A stretch of 64,000 nucleotides of DNA from Bog-159 sp050008575 (GTDB lineage Bacteria; Acidobacteriota; Terriglobia; Bryobacterales; Bryobacteraceae), in the NCBI GenBank assembly GCA_050008575.1, contig JBEKMJ010000016.1, positions 1-64,000 of the forward strand, given 5' to 3'. The translations under genes were made by a program, and so were the position numbers. Shown here piece by piece: positions 1 to 8,182 of this stretch. The first letter of the stretch is position 1. Every line of letters begins with the position of its first letter. The notes beneath the pieces are model-generated. The model ran no database searches and was not told the DNA's origin. It worked only from the letters and a program-made list of their open reading frames with translations.

Positions 1-19
1 GCCGGAATGATCCGCCGTT

Positions 20-256
20 GTGGGGCAGGCTCGCAGCCTGCGCGGGCCTCGCAGGCCCGCTCTTCGGCGAGCGAAGCTCGCAAACCGGCGAGCTTTGCTC
101 GCCTCCACAGGCTAAAGCCTATGCCACCAAGCCCTGCAAGAAAGCCAGCCAGAGCTTCGCGGCAGGCGGCCTACGAGGCCGCCGCAGGCTGCGAGCCTGC
201 CCCACCAAAAGGCCAATCTCCGGCGGCGAGCGCAGCTCGCCCTCCAATCGCAGACG
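20..256. repeat. Palindromic mosaic element, copy 1
   Basis: This stretch is built from short perfect palindromes, each with a 3-nt centre. GCAGGCT-CGC-AGCCTGC lies at 25-41 and GCGGGCCT-CGC-AGGCCCGC at 42-60. Words of the GGCGAGC/GCTCGCC type follow, then an ACAGGCT/AGCCTAT word, a GGCGGCCT/AGGCCGCC word and a closing GCAGGCT-GCG-AGCCTGCCCCAC. The same words recur across the window in different order. It sits directly upstream of the sensor kinase start. An open frame runs through it, but only because the words contain no stops; I do not regard it as coding. Confidence 0.85.
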
Positions 257-266
257 AGGCGCCCGA

Positions 267-1553
267 ATGAATTCGCTATTCGTCAAAATCCTGCTGTGGT
301 TCTGGGCCACGCTGGTGATCAACACCATCGGAACGGCTTTCATCTCGGGGCTCTCGGGACCGCGTCCCTATCTGGTCTCGCGGCTGGTGGCGTTCCAGCT
401 TGAGGAGGCGCGCGCCGCTTACGAGGCCGGCGGACAGCCTGGCCTCGAACGGTTCATGCGCCGCTTCCGCGCCGTGTTCGCGGGCGAGGGCATCCTGACC
501 GGTGCGTCCGGGCACGACTTACTCACCGGCGCCGATGAATCCAGCCTGCTCGACAAGTCCCGCGAAGAGTCGTTCTTTCCCGCCCTGGGCTTGCGCGGCG
601 CGTCGGTCGCGCGCCACTCGGCCGACGGCAAATATTGGTTCATTTTCGAGATCCCGCACCGGCGGCTGGCCTCCTGGTTCCTGCTGCCGCAGCATTGGTG
701 GATGATGGCGGGCGGCGTTTTCCTGTGCTACCTGCTGGCGTATTATCTGACTTACCCCGTGCGCAAACTGCAGCGCGCCGTGGAGCGCTTCGGCCGCGGC
801 GATCTTACGGCGCGCTCCGCCACCCGCCGCCACGACGAGTTGGGCGAGTTAGGACGCACGTTTGACCGCATGGCGGACCGCATCCAGACGCTGGTGGCTG
901 CCGAGCGCCGCCTGCTGCTGGATATCTCGCACGAGCTGCGCTCGCCGCTGGCGCGCTTGCGGGTGGCCGTGGAACTGGCGCGCTCCGGGCAGAACCAAGA
1001 GCGGCACCTGGACCGCATCGACAAGGAAGCCGAGCGGCTCAATTCGCTGGTGGGCGGCCTGCTGCAGGTCACGCGCGCCGAGGGCGACCCGGATTCGCTG
1101 CGCCGCGAGCCGGTGCGCCTCGAGGGATTGCTGGAGCAACTGGTGGCCGACTCGGCCCTGGAGGCGGAATCGCGCGGAAGCGAGGTGCGCCTGGAGCGCG
1201 CGCCGCCGGCGACGGTGCAGGGCGATCCCGAATTATTGCGGCGAGCCATCGAGAACGTGATTCGCAACGCCATCCGCCACGCGCCGGAAGGCACCGCGGT
1301 GGAAGCCAGTCTGGAAGCCGCCAACGGCCGCGCCACGGTGCGCATTCGCGACTACGGGACAGGCGTGCCGGAGGAAGCGCTGCCGCGCATTTTCGATGCG
1401 TTCTATCGCGTGGAGACGGATCGCGACCGGGCCAGCGGCGGCGCGGGACTGGGGCTGTCGATTGCGCGGCGGGCGGTGGAGTTGCATAAGGGGACCATTC
1501 GCGCGCGGAATGCAGGGCCGGGGTTGGAGGTGGAGATTGATTTTCCGGGGTAG
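267..1553 (+). CDS. Two-component sensor histidine kinase (CpxA/EnvZ-like architecture)
   Basis: Membrane sensor kinase of 428 residues. The start is set at the ATG at 267 because it begins a transmembrane segment (about residues 7-30); the open frame upstream is repeat sequence. A periplasmic domain of about 115 residues follows, then a second membrane helix (about 146-163), HAMP linker, HisKA with the phospho-acceptor motif DISHELRSPLAR (His222) and a HATPase_c domain with N box NVIRNAIRHAP, DYGTGVP and GAGLGLSIA. All catalytic boxes look intact, so it should autophosphorylate. The cognate response regulator is not visible downstream and may lie left of the window. The sensed signal cannot be read from the sequence. 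Confidence 0.93.
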   Translation: MNSLFVKILLWFWATLVINTIGTAFISGLSGPRPYLVSRLVAFQLEEARAAYEAGGQPGLERFMRRFRAVFAGEGILTGASGHDLLTGADESSLLDKSREESFFPALGLRGASVARHSADGKYWFIFEIPHRRLASWFLLPQHWWMMAGGVFLCYLLAYYLTYPVRKLQRAVERFGRGDLTARSATRRHDELGELGRTFDRMADRIQTLVAAERRLLLDISHELRSPLARLRVAVELARSGQNQERHLDRIDKEAERLNSLVGGLLQVTRAEGDPDSLRREPVRLEGLLEQLVADSALEAESRGSEVRLERAPPATVQGDPELLRRAIENVIRNAIRHAPEGTAVEASLEAANGRATVRIRDYGTGVPEEALPRIFDAFYRVETDRDRASGGAGLGLSIARRAVELHKGTIRARNAGPGLEVEIDFPG

Positions 1554-1994
1554 GCCTTAGCACCGGACATATGCGCATCGCTGCGATGGGGGACGACTAA
1601 CCTAACGATCAATTAACCATGCAACCTGGCACGGGCAGCCGGCCTCGCGAGAAAGCGGGTCACGAGAGGATCCGCTAAACAAATGCGATGGCCAAGGCGC
1701 CTGCCGCCCACGGAAACGAAAAAAGACGCGGATAGCGCTACGCTGGGCGGACCCGTCAGGCGCCGCCGCTCGATTTGGTTCGTCGGCTCAGGGTATTCGC
1801 TGTCATGTCCGCGGCCGTTCCCGAACTGCCCCGCTGCGATTTGCGGCCTCAGTGGGTGTACACCCCGCAATTGTTGTTGGACAGTTGCAGAACCGAAAAG
1901 AGATCCCGTACACGCTAGCGTAGAGCCTAGGTGCTTCTTCGGGCGCGTTTCACAGGTGAATTTGTGACCGGTGGCTTGCTCGCGTCCCACCCGA
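1554..1994. other. Intergenic stretch without a supported gene
   Basis: About 440 bases between the kinase and a decayed membrane-protein gene. Open frames exist on both strands, but none has a credible start, ribosome site or recognisable protein features. No convincing terminator or repeat was seen. It probably contains further unrecognisable remains of the adjacent relic. Confidence 0.5.
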
Positions 1995-2591
1995 TCACGG
2001 GATGGGCAGTCCCTTTCCAACCACTGGATAGGGCGTTGCTCCGTCGCGATGCAGACCCAGCGACAGAATCGCTGGAACGGGTGCTTCCTCAAACTGGAGC
2101 GATCCCTCCGGCGACTTCGCGCTCGCCGCCGTTCGCCATCTGGCGCAGAGCGCGGCGATGCCAAGGATTGCCAGCATCGTGGCCAAACCCGCGGGGTTAC
2201 CGAGAGCTCGCTATTCGACCTCGGCGCCCTTGCCGACCACAACCATAACCCCCACAAAACTCAAAAACGCCATGTGGGCGTAGGACCTTCCCGGCAGATA
2301 GGAGCAAGTGAAGGGAATCTTGTGGAAGTTGGCCAGGCACAGCTCCGCGAGGATCGCGCCCGGCAGCCCGAGGACCGCGAGATGCCCCGCAGCCGGCTCG
2401 CTACCATGCAGGCCGCCGCTCCGCGAATCACGGCGGCCCATCATCACGATGCTGGCCACCAGCATCGGTCCGTTCCCGTGCCGCCACAACGGGTCGATTC
2501 CGTAGGCCTGTTGCCGCAGCTCCGGGGCTTTGGCGAAGAAAATCGCGGCGGCGTGAAGAACGAAGAGGGCCAGTTCCGGGTAACCGAACAT
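1995..2591 (-). pseudogene. Decayed integral membrane protein (internal amber stop)
   Basis: Reading from 2591 downward gives a hydrophobic protein with helices around ELALFVLHAAAIFFA and AHMAFLSFVGVMVVVG and a distinctive LANFHKIPFTCSYLPG segment. At 2209-2211 the frame is broken by TAG, and the same frame continues at once with RALGNPAGLATMLAILG..., a further hydrophobic stretch, to a stop near 1995. Uninterrupted protein-like sequence on both sides of one stop implies a single gene killed by a nonsense change. No good start is visible at the 5' side, so the N-terminus is probably lost too. Family not identified with certainty. Confidence 0.5.
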
Positions 2592-2659
2592 TCGAGTGAA
2601 TTGAATTCCTTCCGCAGGTCCGGTACGCGCGGAGAGGGCCGCACCAGGGCGATTCTGCT

Positions 2660-2932
2660 TCAGTAGTGGTATCGAGCCTGGAGGAAATCAATGGCTTCGT
2701 CCGTGACACGGTACACCAACCGGTGTTCCTGGCTAACACGACGCGACCAGCAGCCTGCCAGCACATATCGAAGAGGCTCAGGCTTTCCGAGCCCCTGGAA
2801 TGGATCCCGCATCACCGCCTCGACGAGATCCAGCACTCTAATTGCAGTGCTGCGTTCCGTTTTGACCCAAAAACGGAGGTCCTCCCGGAACTCAGGTTGA
2901 AAGACAGCGACTCGCTTAGGATCTCGCTTCAC
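2660..2932 (-). CDS. yoeB: YoeB-family mRNA interferase toxin
   Basis: A 90-residue RelE-superfamily toxin expected to cleave mRNA in the ribosomal A site. The C-terminal half carries the YoeB signature GKPEPLR...WSRRVSQEHRLVYRV...QARYHY. The residues equivalent to the known catalytic set are present: Glu52, Arg71 and His89. The start is a GTG at 2932 that overlaps the end of the antitoxin gene by 17 bases, the usual translationally coupled arrangement. Length and motif are complete, so the toxin should be active. Confidence 0.92.
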   Translation of the reverse strand: MKRDPKRVAVFQPEFREDLRFWVKTERSTAIRVLDLVEAVMRDPFQGLGKPEPLRYVLAGCWSRRVSQEHRLVYRVTDEAIDFLQARYHY

Positions 2933-3203
2933 CTAGCATCTCTCGACGGAGTCCCGCGGCGGTCCCAGGCTTAGTCCGCCGTTGCTCCGCTCGTCGTAAT
3001 GCCGATTGGAGACGGCGTGCATTGCGCGGCGACCGTAACAGGTGTGCAGTTTCCATGAGACCGGCGAGTTCGGTGGCCGGAAGAAGGGCGACGTCGCGCG
3101 CTCCCCGCCGCCGAACGATCACGGTTTCCTGCTGGTCCACCACTTGATCGAGAACGCTGGCCAGATTTTGACGGAGGCTGGTGTACGTGGTTTCACTCGG
3201 CAT
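2916..3203 (-). CDS. yefM: YefM/Phd-family antitoxin
   Basis: A 95-residue antitoxin. The start is set at the ATG at 3203 (MPSETTYTSLRQNLASVLD), matching the Phd/YefM N-terminal DNA-binding fold; the frame is open further upstream but without typical residues. The sequence ETVIVRRRG...DVALLPATELAGLMET is the characteristic strand-helix core. The C-terminal third is rich in Arg/Ala and Lys and is expected to be the disordered toxin-neutralising tail. It is followed with overlap by yoeB. Autoregulation of the pair by binding upstream of 3203 is known for the family and inferred here. Confidence 0.9.
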   Translation of the reverse strand: MPSETTYTSLRQNLASVLDQVVDQQETVIVRRRGARDVALLPATELAGLMETAHLLRSPRNARRLQSALRRAEQRRTKPGTAAGLRREMLGEARS

Positions 3204-3516
3204 GAGGCACCCAATTGGTATTGTACAGCATTCCTGTACGGAAGCGGCGATCAGGGCGTTCGCTTCCAGGATCGCTCTGCACACTTCCCCCTCATCGAAC
3301 CCCAGCGGGAGTGCAGGGGTCGTGGTCCGACGCCCTTGTGTCCGGCCGCGAGGACCGAGCGCGGAATCGACCGATCGGCACCGATCGAATCGTCGGGGAG
3401 CGTATTGACCGCTTCGACCTTTCCGTGCTCTAATCTAGGCAACAAAACCGTCTCGCGATCTCGATGCCGGATGTGTTCCCAAACCTGAAGTGGAAAGTGC
3501 GCTACGGGAGAGTTCA
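3204..3516. other. Intergenic region between yefM (minus) and a secreted protein gene (plus)
   Basis: A divergent intergenic region of about 310 bases that must hold promoters for both neighbours. I do not see a convincing -35/-10 pair or operator palindrome. Short open frames here look like chance. Confidence 0.4.
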
Positions 3517-4227
3517 ATGCAGAAGAAGACGCTCAGTTTCCTTCCTTTAGTATTCCTCGTGCATATTATCGGCGCAACCTGCCTGGTACGAGCGCAGGCG
3601 GAGAAAGCTCCCTATCCAGTCATGGCTCGGCTCGATCGGTATTTGGCGCCGGACGAGAATTTCGAAATCGCGCTGGCTCGCAGTGCCGCTCCAGCATCCA
3701 TTTCGGACGCCGCCGAAGTGATGGTGCTGGGACGGGCGGGATACGCAACCGCAGTGAAGGGCAGGAATGGCTTTCTCTGTATCGTGGAGCGATCATGGGG
3801 CGCCGCCACCGGCGATCCGGATTTCTGGAACCCCAAAGTGCGCGCCCCCATTTGCTACAATCCGCCAGCGGCAAGGACCCTTGTGCCCATCTTCTTGATG
3901 AAAACCAAACTGGTGCTGGCAGGAAAATCGAAGACGGAGATCGTTCAGGCGACCGCCTCTGCACTGGACAAGAAGGAACTGCCCGCGCTGGAGCCTGGAG
4001 CGATGTGCTACATGATGTCGAAACAGCAGTACTTAAGCGACCGCGACATGAGCTGGCATCCCCATCTGATGTTTTTTGTGGCGGGCAACGCGGCGAAAAG
4101 CTGGGGAGCCAATCTGCCGGGCTCGCCAGTTTTGGCGGCGGACGACCCTGAAGAACGGGTGACTATTTTCCTCGTCTGGGTCGGCAAATGGTCCGATGGG
4201 ACACCGGCTCCGCAGGCTATGCACTGA
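3517..4227 (+). CDS. Secreted protein of unknown function
   Basis: The start at the ATG at 3517 is supported by a GGGAGAG ribosome site a few bases upstream and by an N-terminal signal peptide (MQKKTLSFLPLVFLVHIIG, cleavage near RAQA). The mature part of about 210 residues is soluble. It has Cys residues in FLCIVERSW and APICYNPP and a segment AMCYMMSKQQYLSDRDMSWHPHLMFF that is rich in aromatic and Met residues. No catalytic motif is recognised. I regard it as an exported protein of unknown role. Confidence 0.75.
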   Translation: MQKKTLSFLPLVFLVHIIGATCLVRAQAEKAPYPVMARLDRYLAPDENFEIALARSAAPASISDAAEVMVLGRAGYATAVKGRNGFLCIVERSWGAATGDPDFWNPKVRAPICYNPPAARTLVPIFLMKTKLVLAGKSKTEIVQATASALDKKELPALEPGAMCYMMSKQQYLSDRDMSWHPHLMFFVAGNAAKSWGANLPGSPVLAADDPEERVTIFLVWVGKWSDGTPAPQAMH

Positions 4228-4416
4228 CCTGGGATTTCAAAGAATGAGCATATGGATGAGGCGGCCTCAAGCGCGTTTCTCAGGACTGAAGGTGCGGAAG
4301 CGCGGGAACGTTCCGTCTGTCAGCGCCGAAGGCGTCCGGCTGTGGGGACAAGTGCGTGCGACCTGCCCGAAACTGGGACCAGCGCAAGAAACGCTCGTCC
4401 TGGTTTAGCTTGGCGC

Positions 4417-4740
4417 TTATGGGCCAGCAGCCCAGCCGATGCGCGACACCGCGGCGGCGATGGCCTCGCCTACCGCGCTCTCTGGGGCGGCGTGCGGCAC
4501 GGGCAGGCCCTCGGCTTCCGCCGCCGACGCCAGGGCGCGACGCGACAGGCGCTCTTCGGCGGCATGCAGCAGCGGGTGCGAGCCCAGGATGCGGTCCAGC
4601 GGCGGCAGCGGCTTGGCGTTGCCCCAGGGGACTTCCTCGACGAACAGCTTGGCAGCGACGGCAATCGACGCGCCGCATCGCGTACAGCACGGAAGACCAG
4701 AGCCCCCCAGAAAGGGATGAAGTCGCAGCGCCTTTCGGCG
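4417..4740 (-). pseudogene. Relic of an unidentified gene (C-terminal part)
   Basis: On the minus strand, a strongly codon-biased frame ends at the TAA at 4417-4419 and reads ...AVAAKLFVEEVPWGN, LPPLDRILGSHPLLHAAEERL, ...ESAVGEAIAAAVSRIGWAAGP. Upstream the sense-like reading (FIPFWGALVFRAVRDAAR) is in another frame, indicating at least one frameshift near 4680. No start codon is available. The third-position GC bias and ordered alpha-helical composition argue that this is a true coding remnant rather than chance. Family not recognised. Confidence 0.4.
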
Positions 4741-4780
4741 AGTTGATCACAATCGGGCGCCGGCTGTTCACACTACCTGC

Positions 4781-6124
4781 GTGCATGCGGCCGGTCACTT
4801 GTGCCATGATTCGTTTATCGTGCTCCAACATGGCTTCACTCCGATTGCTCGTCGCGTGGTCGAAACGACGGTCGGAGGGAAGTTCCGTCCTGTTGGTCCA
4901 GGCGCGCATCGAGTTAGAGCAATCTTGATACTTCTCCTCCTGGCGTACCAAGCCGCCCACGGTCAGGATTGGCCCCAATTCCTGGGACCGGGACGAAACG
5001 GCGTTTATGCCGGCCAGTTGCCGCCAGCGTGGCCGAAACCAGGGATCGAAGTGCTGTGGAAGGTGGACGTGGGCCAGGGTTTTAGCGCCCCTGTCGTGGC
5101 GCGCGGGCGGGTCATTCTATTCCATCGGCGCGAAAAGCAGGCGATCGTGGAGTCGCTGGAGGCGGACACAGGAAAGCGCATCTGGTCGGCCGGGTACACG
5201 ACCGATTATCGCGACGATTTTGGCTTCGATGAGGGGCCGCGCGCAGCGCCGGCCGTCGCGGGCGAAAGAATTTACACGTTCGGGGCGGAGGGCGTTTTGC
5301 AAGCTCTGGATTTCTCCACCGGCAAGCGCCTCTGGAGCGTGGATACGCGGCAGAAATTCGATGCGCCGAAAGGCTTCTTCGGAGCCGCCTGTTCGCCGCT
5401 GGTGGATGACGGCCGCGTGCTCATGAATATCGGCGGCCCAAATGGCGCAGGTATTGGGGCGTTCGATGCGGCCACCGGCAAAGTACTCTGGACGGCCACC
5501 AACGACGAGGCCGGCTACTCTGCGCCCGTGGTGGCCACCATCGGCGGAGCGCGCCACGCGTTGTTTTGGACGCGGGCCGGTCTGGTGGACGTCGATCCTG
5601 CAACCGGGAAAGTCCGGTTCCAGTTCCCGCGGCGCTCGCGCAGCCACGCTTCGGTGAACGCGGCGGCGCCTCTGGTGGTCGGCGACTTGGTGTTTCTTTC
5701 CGCCAGTTATGGTACCGGCGCAACATTGTTACAAATCGATGGCGCGTCGGTGAAGCAGCTTTGGGATTCCGATGAGGCGCTCTCGAACCATTATGCAAGC
5801 AGCGTGTACCATGATGGTTACGTCTACGGCTATCACGGCCGCCAGGAATTCGGCCAGAGCTTGCGGGCGATCGAGCTGAAAACCGGAAAGGTGCAGTGGA
5901 ACTTCGAGCACTTCGGTGCGGGCACGGTCACTCTGGCCGGTGACAAGCTTTTGTTAATGCGGGAAGACGGCGAACTGATCGTGGCGCTGGCGACGCCAAA
6001 GGAGTTCCGGCCGATTTCACGCGCCCAACTTTTGCCCGCCACGGTGCGGTCCTATCCAGCCCTCGCCAATGGAAAACTGTACGTGCGGAATGAGCGGACG
6101 CTGGCGTGCTTCGATCTGAGGTAG
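4781..6124 (+). CDS. Secreted PQQ-like beta-propeller protein (start uncertain)
   Basis: A beta-propeller built of repeated W-D/T-x-x-T-G-K blades, for example LEADTGKRIWSAGY, LDFSTGKRLWSVD, FDAATGKVLWTAT, VDPATGKVRFQF and IELKTGKVQWNFEH. The N-terminal DWPQFLGPGRNGVYAGQLPPAW segment is typical of acidobacterial/planctomycete PQQ-binding-like proteins. A signal peptide (ILILLLLAYQAAHG) begins near 4920, so about 48 residues before it are probably not translated; a TTG at 4925 is one alternative start, but no good ribosome site decides it. Role likely periplasmic; it resembles BamB only in fold. No PQQ-dehydrogenase catalytic residues were recognised. Confidence 0.8.
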   Translation: MHAAGHLCHDSFIVLQHGFTPIARRVVETTVGGKFRPVGPGAHRVRAILILLLLAYQAAHGQDWPQFLGPGRNGVYAGQLPPAWPKPGIEVLWKVDVGQGFSAPVVARGRVILFHRREKQAIVESLEADTGKRIWSAGYTTDYRDDFGFDEGPRAAPAVAGERIYTFGAEGVLQALDFSTGKRLWSVDTRQKFDAPKGFFGAACSPLVDDGRVLMNIGGPNGAGIGAFDAATGKVLWTATNDEAGYSAPVVATIGGARHALFWTRAGLVDVDPATGKVRFQFPRRSRSHASVNAAAPLVVGDLVFLSASYGTGATLLQIDGASVKQLWDSDEALSNHYASSVYHDGYVYGYHGRQEFGQSLRAIELKTGKVQWNFEHFGAGTVTLAGDKLLLMREDGELIVALATPKEFRPISRAQLLPATVRSYPALANGKLYVRNERTLACFDLR

Positions 6125-6477
6125 TGTCCGAGGGCCGCCGTGCACGCGCGGGAAATCCGGAAACTGGTGGAGCAAGAGCATTTCGACAAGGCGAATCGGC
6201 TGGGCGGGGTCGCTGCCCGGACTATCCCCCCTTCCGGATTTTGGCTCATTCGCGATCTGCGGCTCCGGAGCGTTTCCAAAGACTCTCCTTACAAAGGGCG
6301 TGACGCCGTTCGCGACGCGGATCGAATGGTCCGGCGTTCACCCAATCCTGTAACCGGCGAAGATCTTGGACCTTCGGCAATGGCGTCCTTCCCGAAGATC
6401 GCCCGGGATCAGATCGGCCTCGGCCACCAGAATAAAGGTGGTTCAGTTGCACCGGAGGGCGGCCAATCGTGGCCGCA

Positions 6478-6503
6478 GCCGCCTTTCAGGCGGCTCTTTT
6501 TCT
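6478..6503 (+). terminator. Rho-independent terminator
   Basis: Stem GCCGCC (6478-6483), loop TTTCA and stem GGCGGC (6489-6494), followed by TCTTTTTCT. It lies about 350 bases after the beta-propeller gene, the closest plus-strand gene upstream. Confidence 0.6.
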
Positions 6504-6570
6504 ACGGCCTGCCGTCAAGGCAGGATTGCCCAATAGCCTTTACTTTTCTCAGTCCGGAGCATCCGCATTA

Positions 6571-6785
6571 ATTGTGCGGCAGGACTGCAGTCCTGCGGCC
6601 GGCGTCCACGCCGGCCTCTTTGCGATCGGATCAGGCTCATTTCGTTGCGGGGAAGAGCGGGTCCTGGAGGACCCGCGCAGACCTGGGTGTCTGCCCCACA
6701 TGGTGCACCAGCCTGGTGCACCTGCATCCGGAAACGCAAAGGGCGAGCGTCACTCGCCTCCACAGGCTGAAGCCTATGTTACCAG
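6571..6785. repeat. Palindromic mosaic element, variant copy
   Basis: Contains GCAGGACTGCAGTCCTGC at the left, then GGCCGGCGTCCACGCCGGCC, GCGGGTCCTGGAGGACCCGC, GGTGCACCAGCCTGGTGCACC, GGGCGAGCGTCACTCGCC and an ACAGGCTGAAGCCTAT word. The build (palindromic arms around a short centre) is as in the other mosaics, but the arms are different words. It lies directly upstream of the DAHP synthase start and fills most of the 690-base gap between 6125 and 6814. I find no gene in the rest of that gap. Confidence 0.7.
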
Positions 6786-6814
6786 GCCCAGCGAGTTGCT
6801 AAGCTGGTGCCAGA

Positions 6815-8182
6815 ATGCTCGAGTGGTCCCCCACGTCCTGGACAAGCAAGCCCGCCGAACAGCAGCCGCAATACCCTCGCGCGGACGAAGTCGCGCGCGT
6901 GGTCGACGAAATCTCCAAACTGCCGCCCCTGGTCACCTCCTGGGAAATCCACGCGCTGCGCGCCCAGTTGGCCGAAGCCGCGCGCGGCCAGCGCTTCCTG
7001 CTGCAGGGCGGCGACTGCGCCGAACGCTACGATCATTGCGACTCCGGCACCATCGCCAACAAGCTCAAAATCCTGCTGCAGATGAGTTTAGTGCTGGCGC
7101 TGGGCGGCCAGCGGCGCGTGATCCGTGTCGGCCGCTTCGCCGGCCAGTATGCCAAGCCGCGCTCCGATGAATTCGAAACGCGCCACGGCGTCACCTTGCC
7201 GAGCTATCGCGGCGATCTGATCAACGACCCCGAGTTCACCGCGTCCGCCCGCACCCCGAACCCGCAGTTAATGCTGCGCGGATACGAACGCGCCGGGCTC
7301 ACGCTCAACTTCATCCGCGCCCTGGTAAGCCGCGGTTTCGTGGACCCCGCCCGCCTGGATTATTGGAACCTGGACTGGGTCAGGGATTCCCCTATGGCGG
7401 ATGAATACCGGCGCATCGCGCACCAGATCGGCGAGTCCATCAGGTTCATGGAAAGCCTGATGGGTGTGCATCCGGGCGAGTTGCAATGGATCGATTTCTT
7501 CACCAGTCACGAGGGTCTGCATCTGCTGTACGAGCAGGCGCAGACCCGCCGCGTGCCCCGCCAGGAAGGCTGGTTCGACCTGTCCACGCATTTCCCGTGG
7601 ATCGGCATGCGCACGGCCGATCCGCGCGGCGCGCACGTGGAGTTCTTCCGCGGCATCCGCAATCCGATCGGCGTCAAGGTCGGGCCGGGCATGCAGCCGG
7701 GCACGCTGCAAGAGATCGTCGAAATCCTGCACCCGGACGACGAACCGGGACGCCTCACGCTGATTCATCGCTTCGGCGCCGATTGCATCGGCAAGTTTCT
7801 GCCGCCGCTGATCGAAGCCGCGCATGCGACGGGCAGGACGGTGCTGTGGTGCTGCGATCCCATGCACGGCAATACGCGCACAACGGCGGATGGCATCAAG
7901 ACTCGCAACTTCGAGGAGATCCTGAGCGAAATGGACCAGGCGTTCGACATTCATGCGGCGTGCGGAAACCGCCTGGGCGGCATTCACATCGAGGTAACCG
8001 GCGAGAACGTGACGGAGTGCATCGGCGGTGCGCGCGGAGTGCGCGAGGCCGACCTGAAACTGGCCTATAAATCCGGCCTGGATCCCAGGCTCAATTACGA
8101 GCAGGCGCTGGAGATGGCGTTGTTCATTTCGCGGAAGATGAGCGGCGGCAGCGCATGGCGCGGCCCCACTTCAGGCCACTAA
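6815..8182 (+). CDS. Class II 3-deoxy-7-phosphoheptulonate (DAHP) synthase
   Basis: First enzyme of the shikimate pathway: condenses phosphoenolpyruvate and erythrose 4-phosphate to DAHP. At 455 residues it has the length of the plant/mycobacterial-type class II enzymes. Landmarks are WEIHALRAQLAEAARGQRFLLQGGDCAE, IRVGRFAGQYAKPRS, YRGDLIN, HTGE-equivalent FTSHEGLHLLYEQA, DLSTHFPWIGMRT, the conserved Cys-containing LWCCDPMHGNT and GGIHIEVTGENVTECIGG. It starts at the ATG at 6815 after a repeat element. Its 3' end overlaps the convergent diguanylate cyclase gene by 12 bases. No other aromatic pathway gene adjoins it. Confidence 0.95.
   Translation: MLEWSPTSWTSKPAEQQPQYPRADEVARVVDEISKLPPLVTSWEIHALRAQLAEAARGQRFLLQGGDCAERYDHCDSGTIANKLKILLQMSLVLALGGQRRVIRVGRFAGQYAKPRSDEFETRHGVTLPSYRGDLINDPEFTASARTPNPQLMLRGYERAGLTLNFIRALVSRGFVDPARLDYWNLDWVRDSPMADEYRRIAHQIGESIRFMESLMGVHPGELQWIDFFTSHEGLHLLYEQAQTRRVPRQEGWFDLSTHFPWIGMRTADPRGAHVEFFRGIRNPIGVKVGPGMQPGTLQEIVEILHPDDEPGRLTLIHRFGADCIGKFLPPLIEAAHATGRTVLWCCDPMHGNTRTTADGIKTRNFEEILSEMDQAFDIHAACGNRLGGIHIEVTGENVTECIGGARGVREADLKLAYKSGLDPRLNYEQALEMALFISRKMSGGSAWRGPTSGH

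Noticed and set aside
18..266. N-terminal extension of the sensor kinase through the repeat
   Set aside because: It consists only of mosaic words; the ATG at 267 starts directly at the first transmembrane helix.
4781..6124. Outer-membrane assembly factor BamB
   Set aside because: Shares only the propeller fold; N-terminal DWPQFLGP segment and missing lipobox point to a different exported PQQ-like family.
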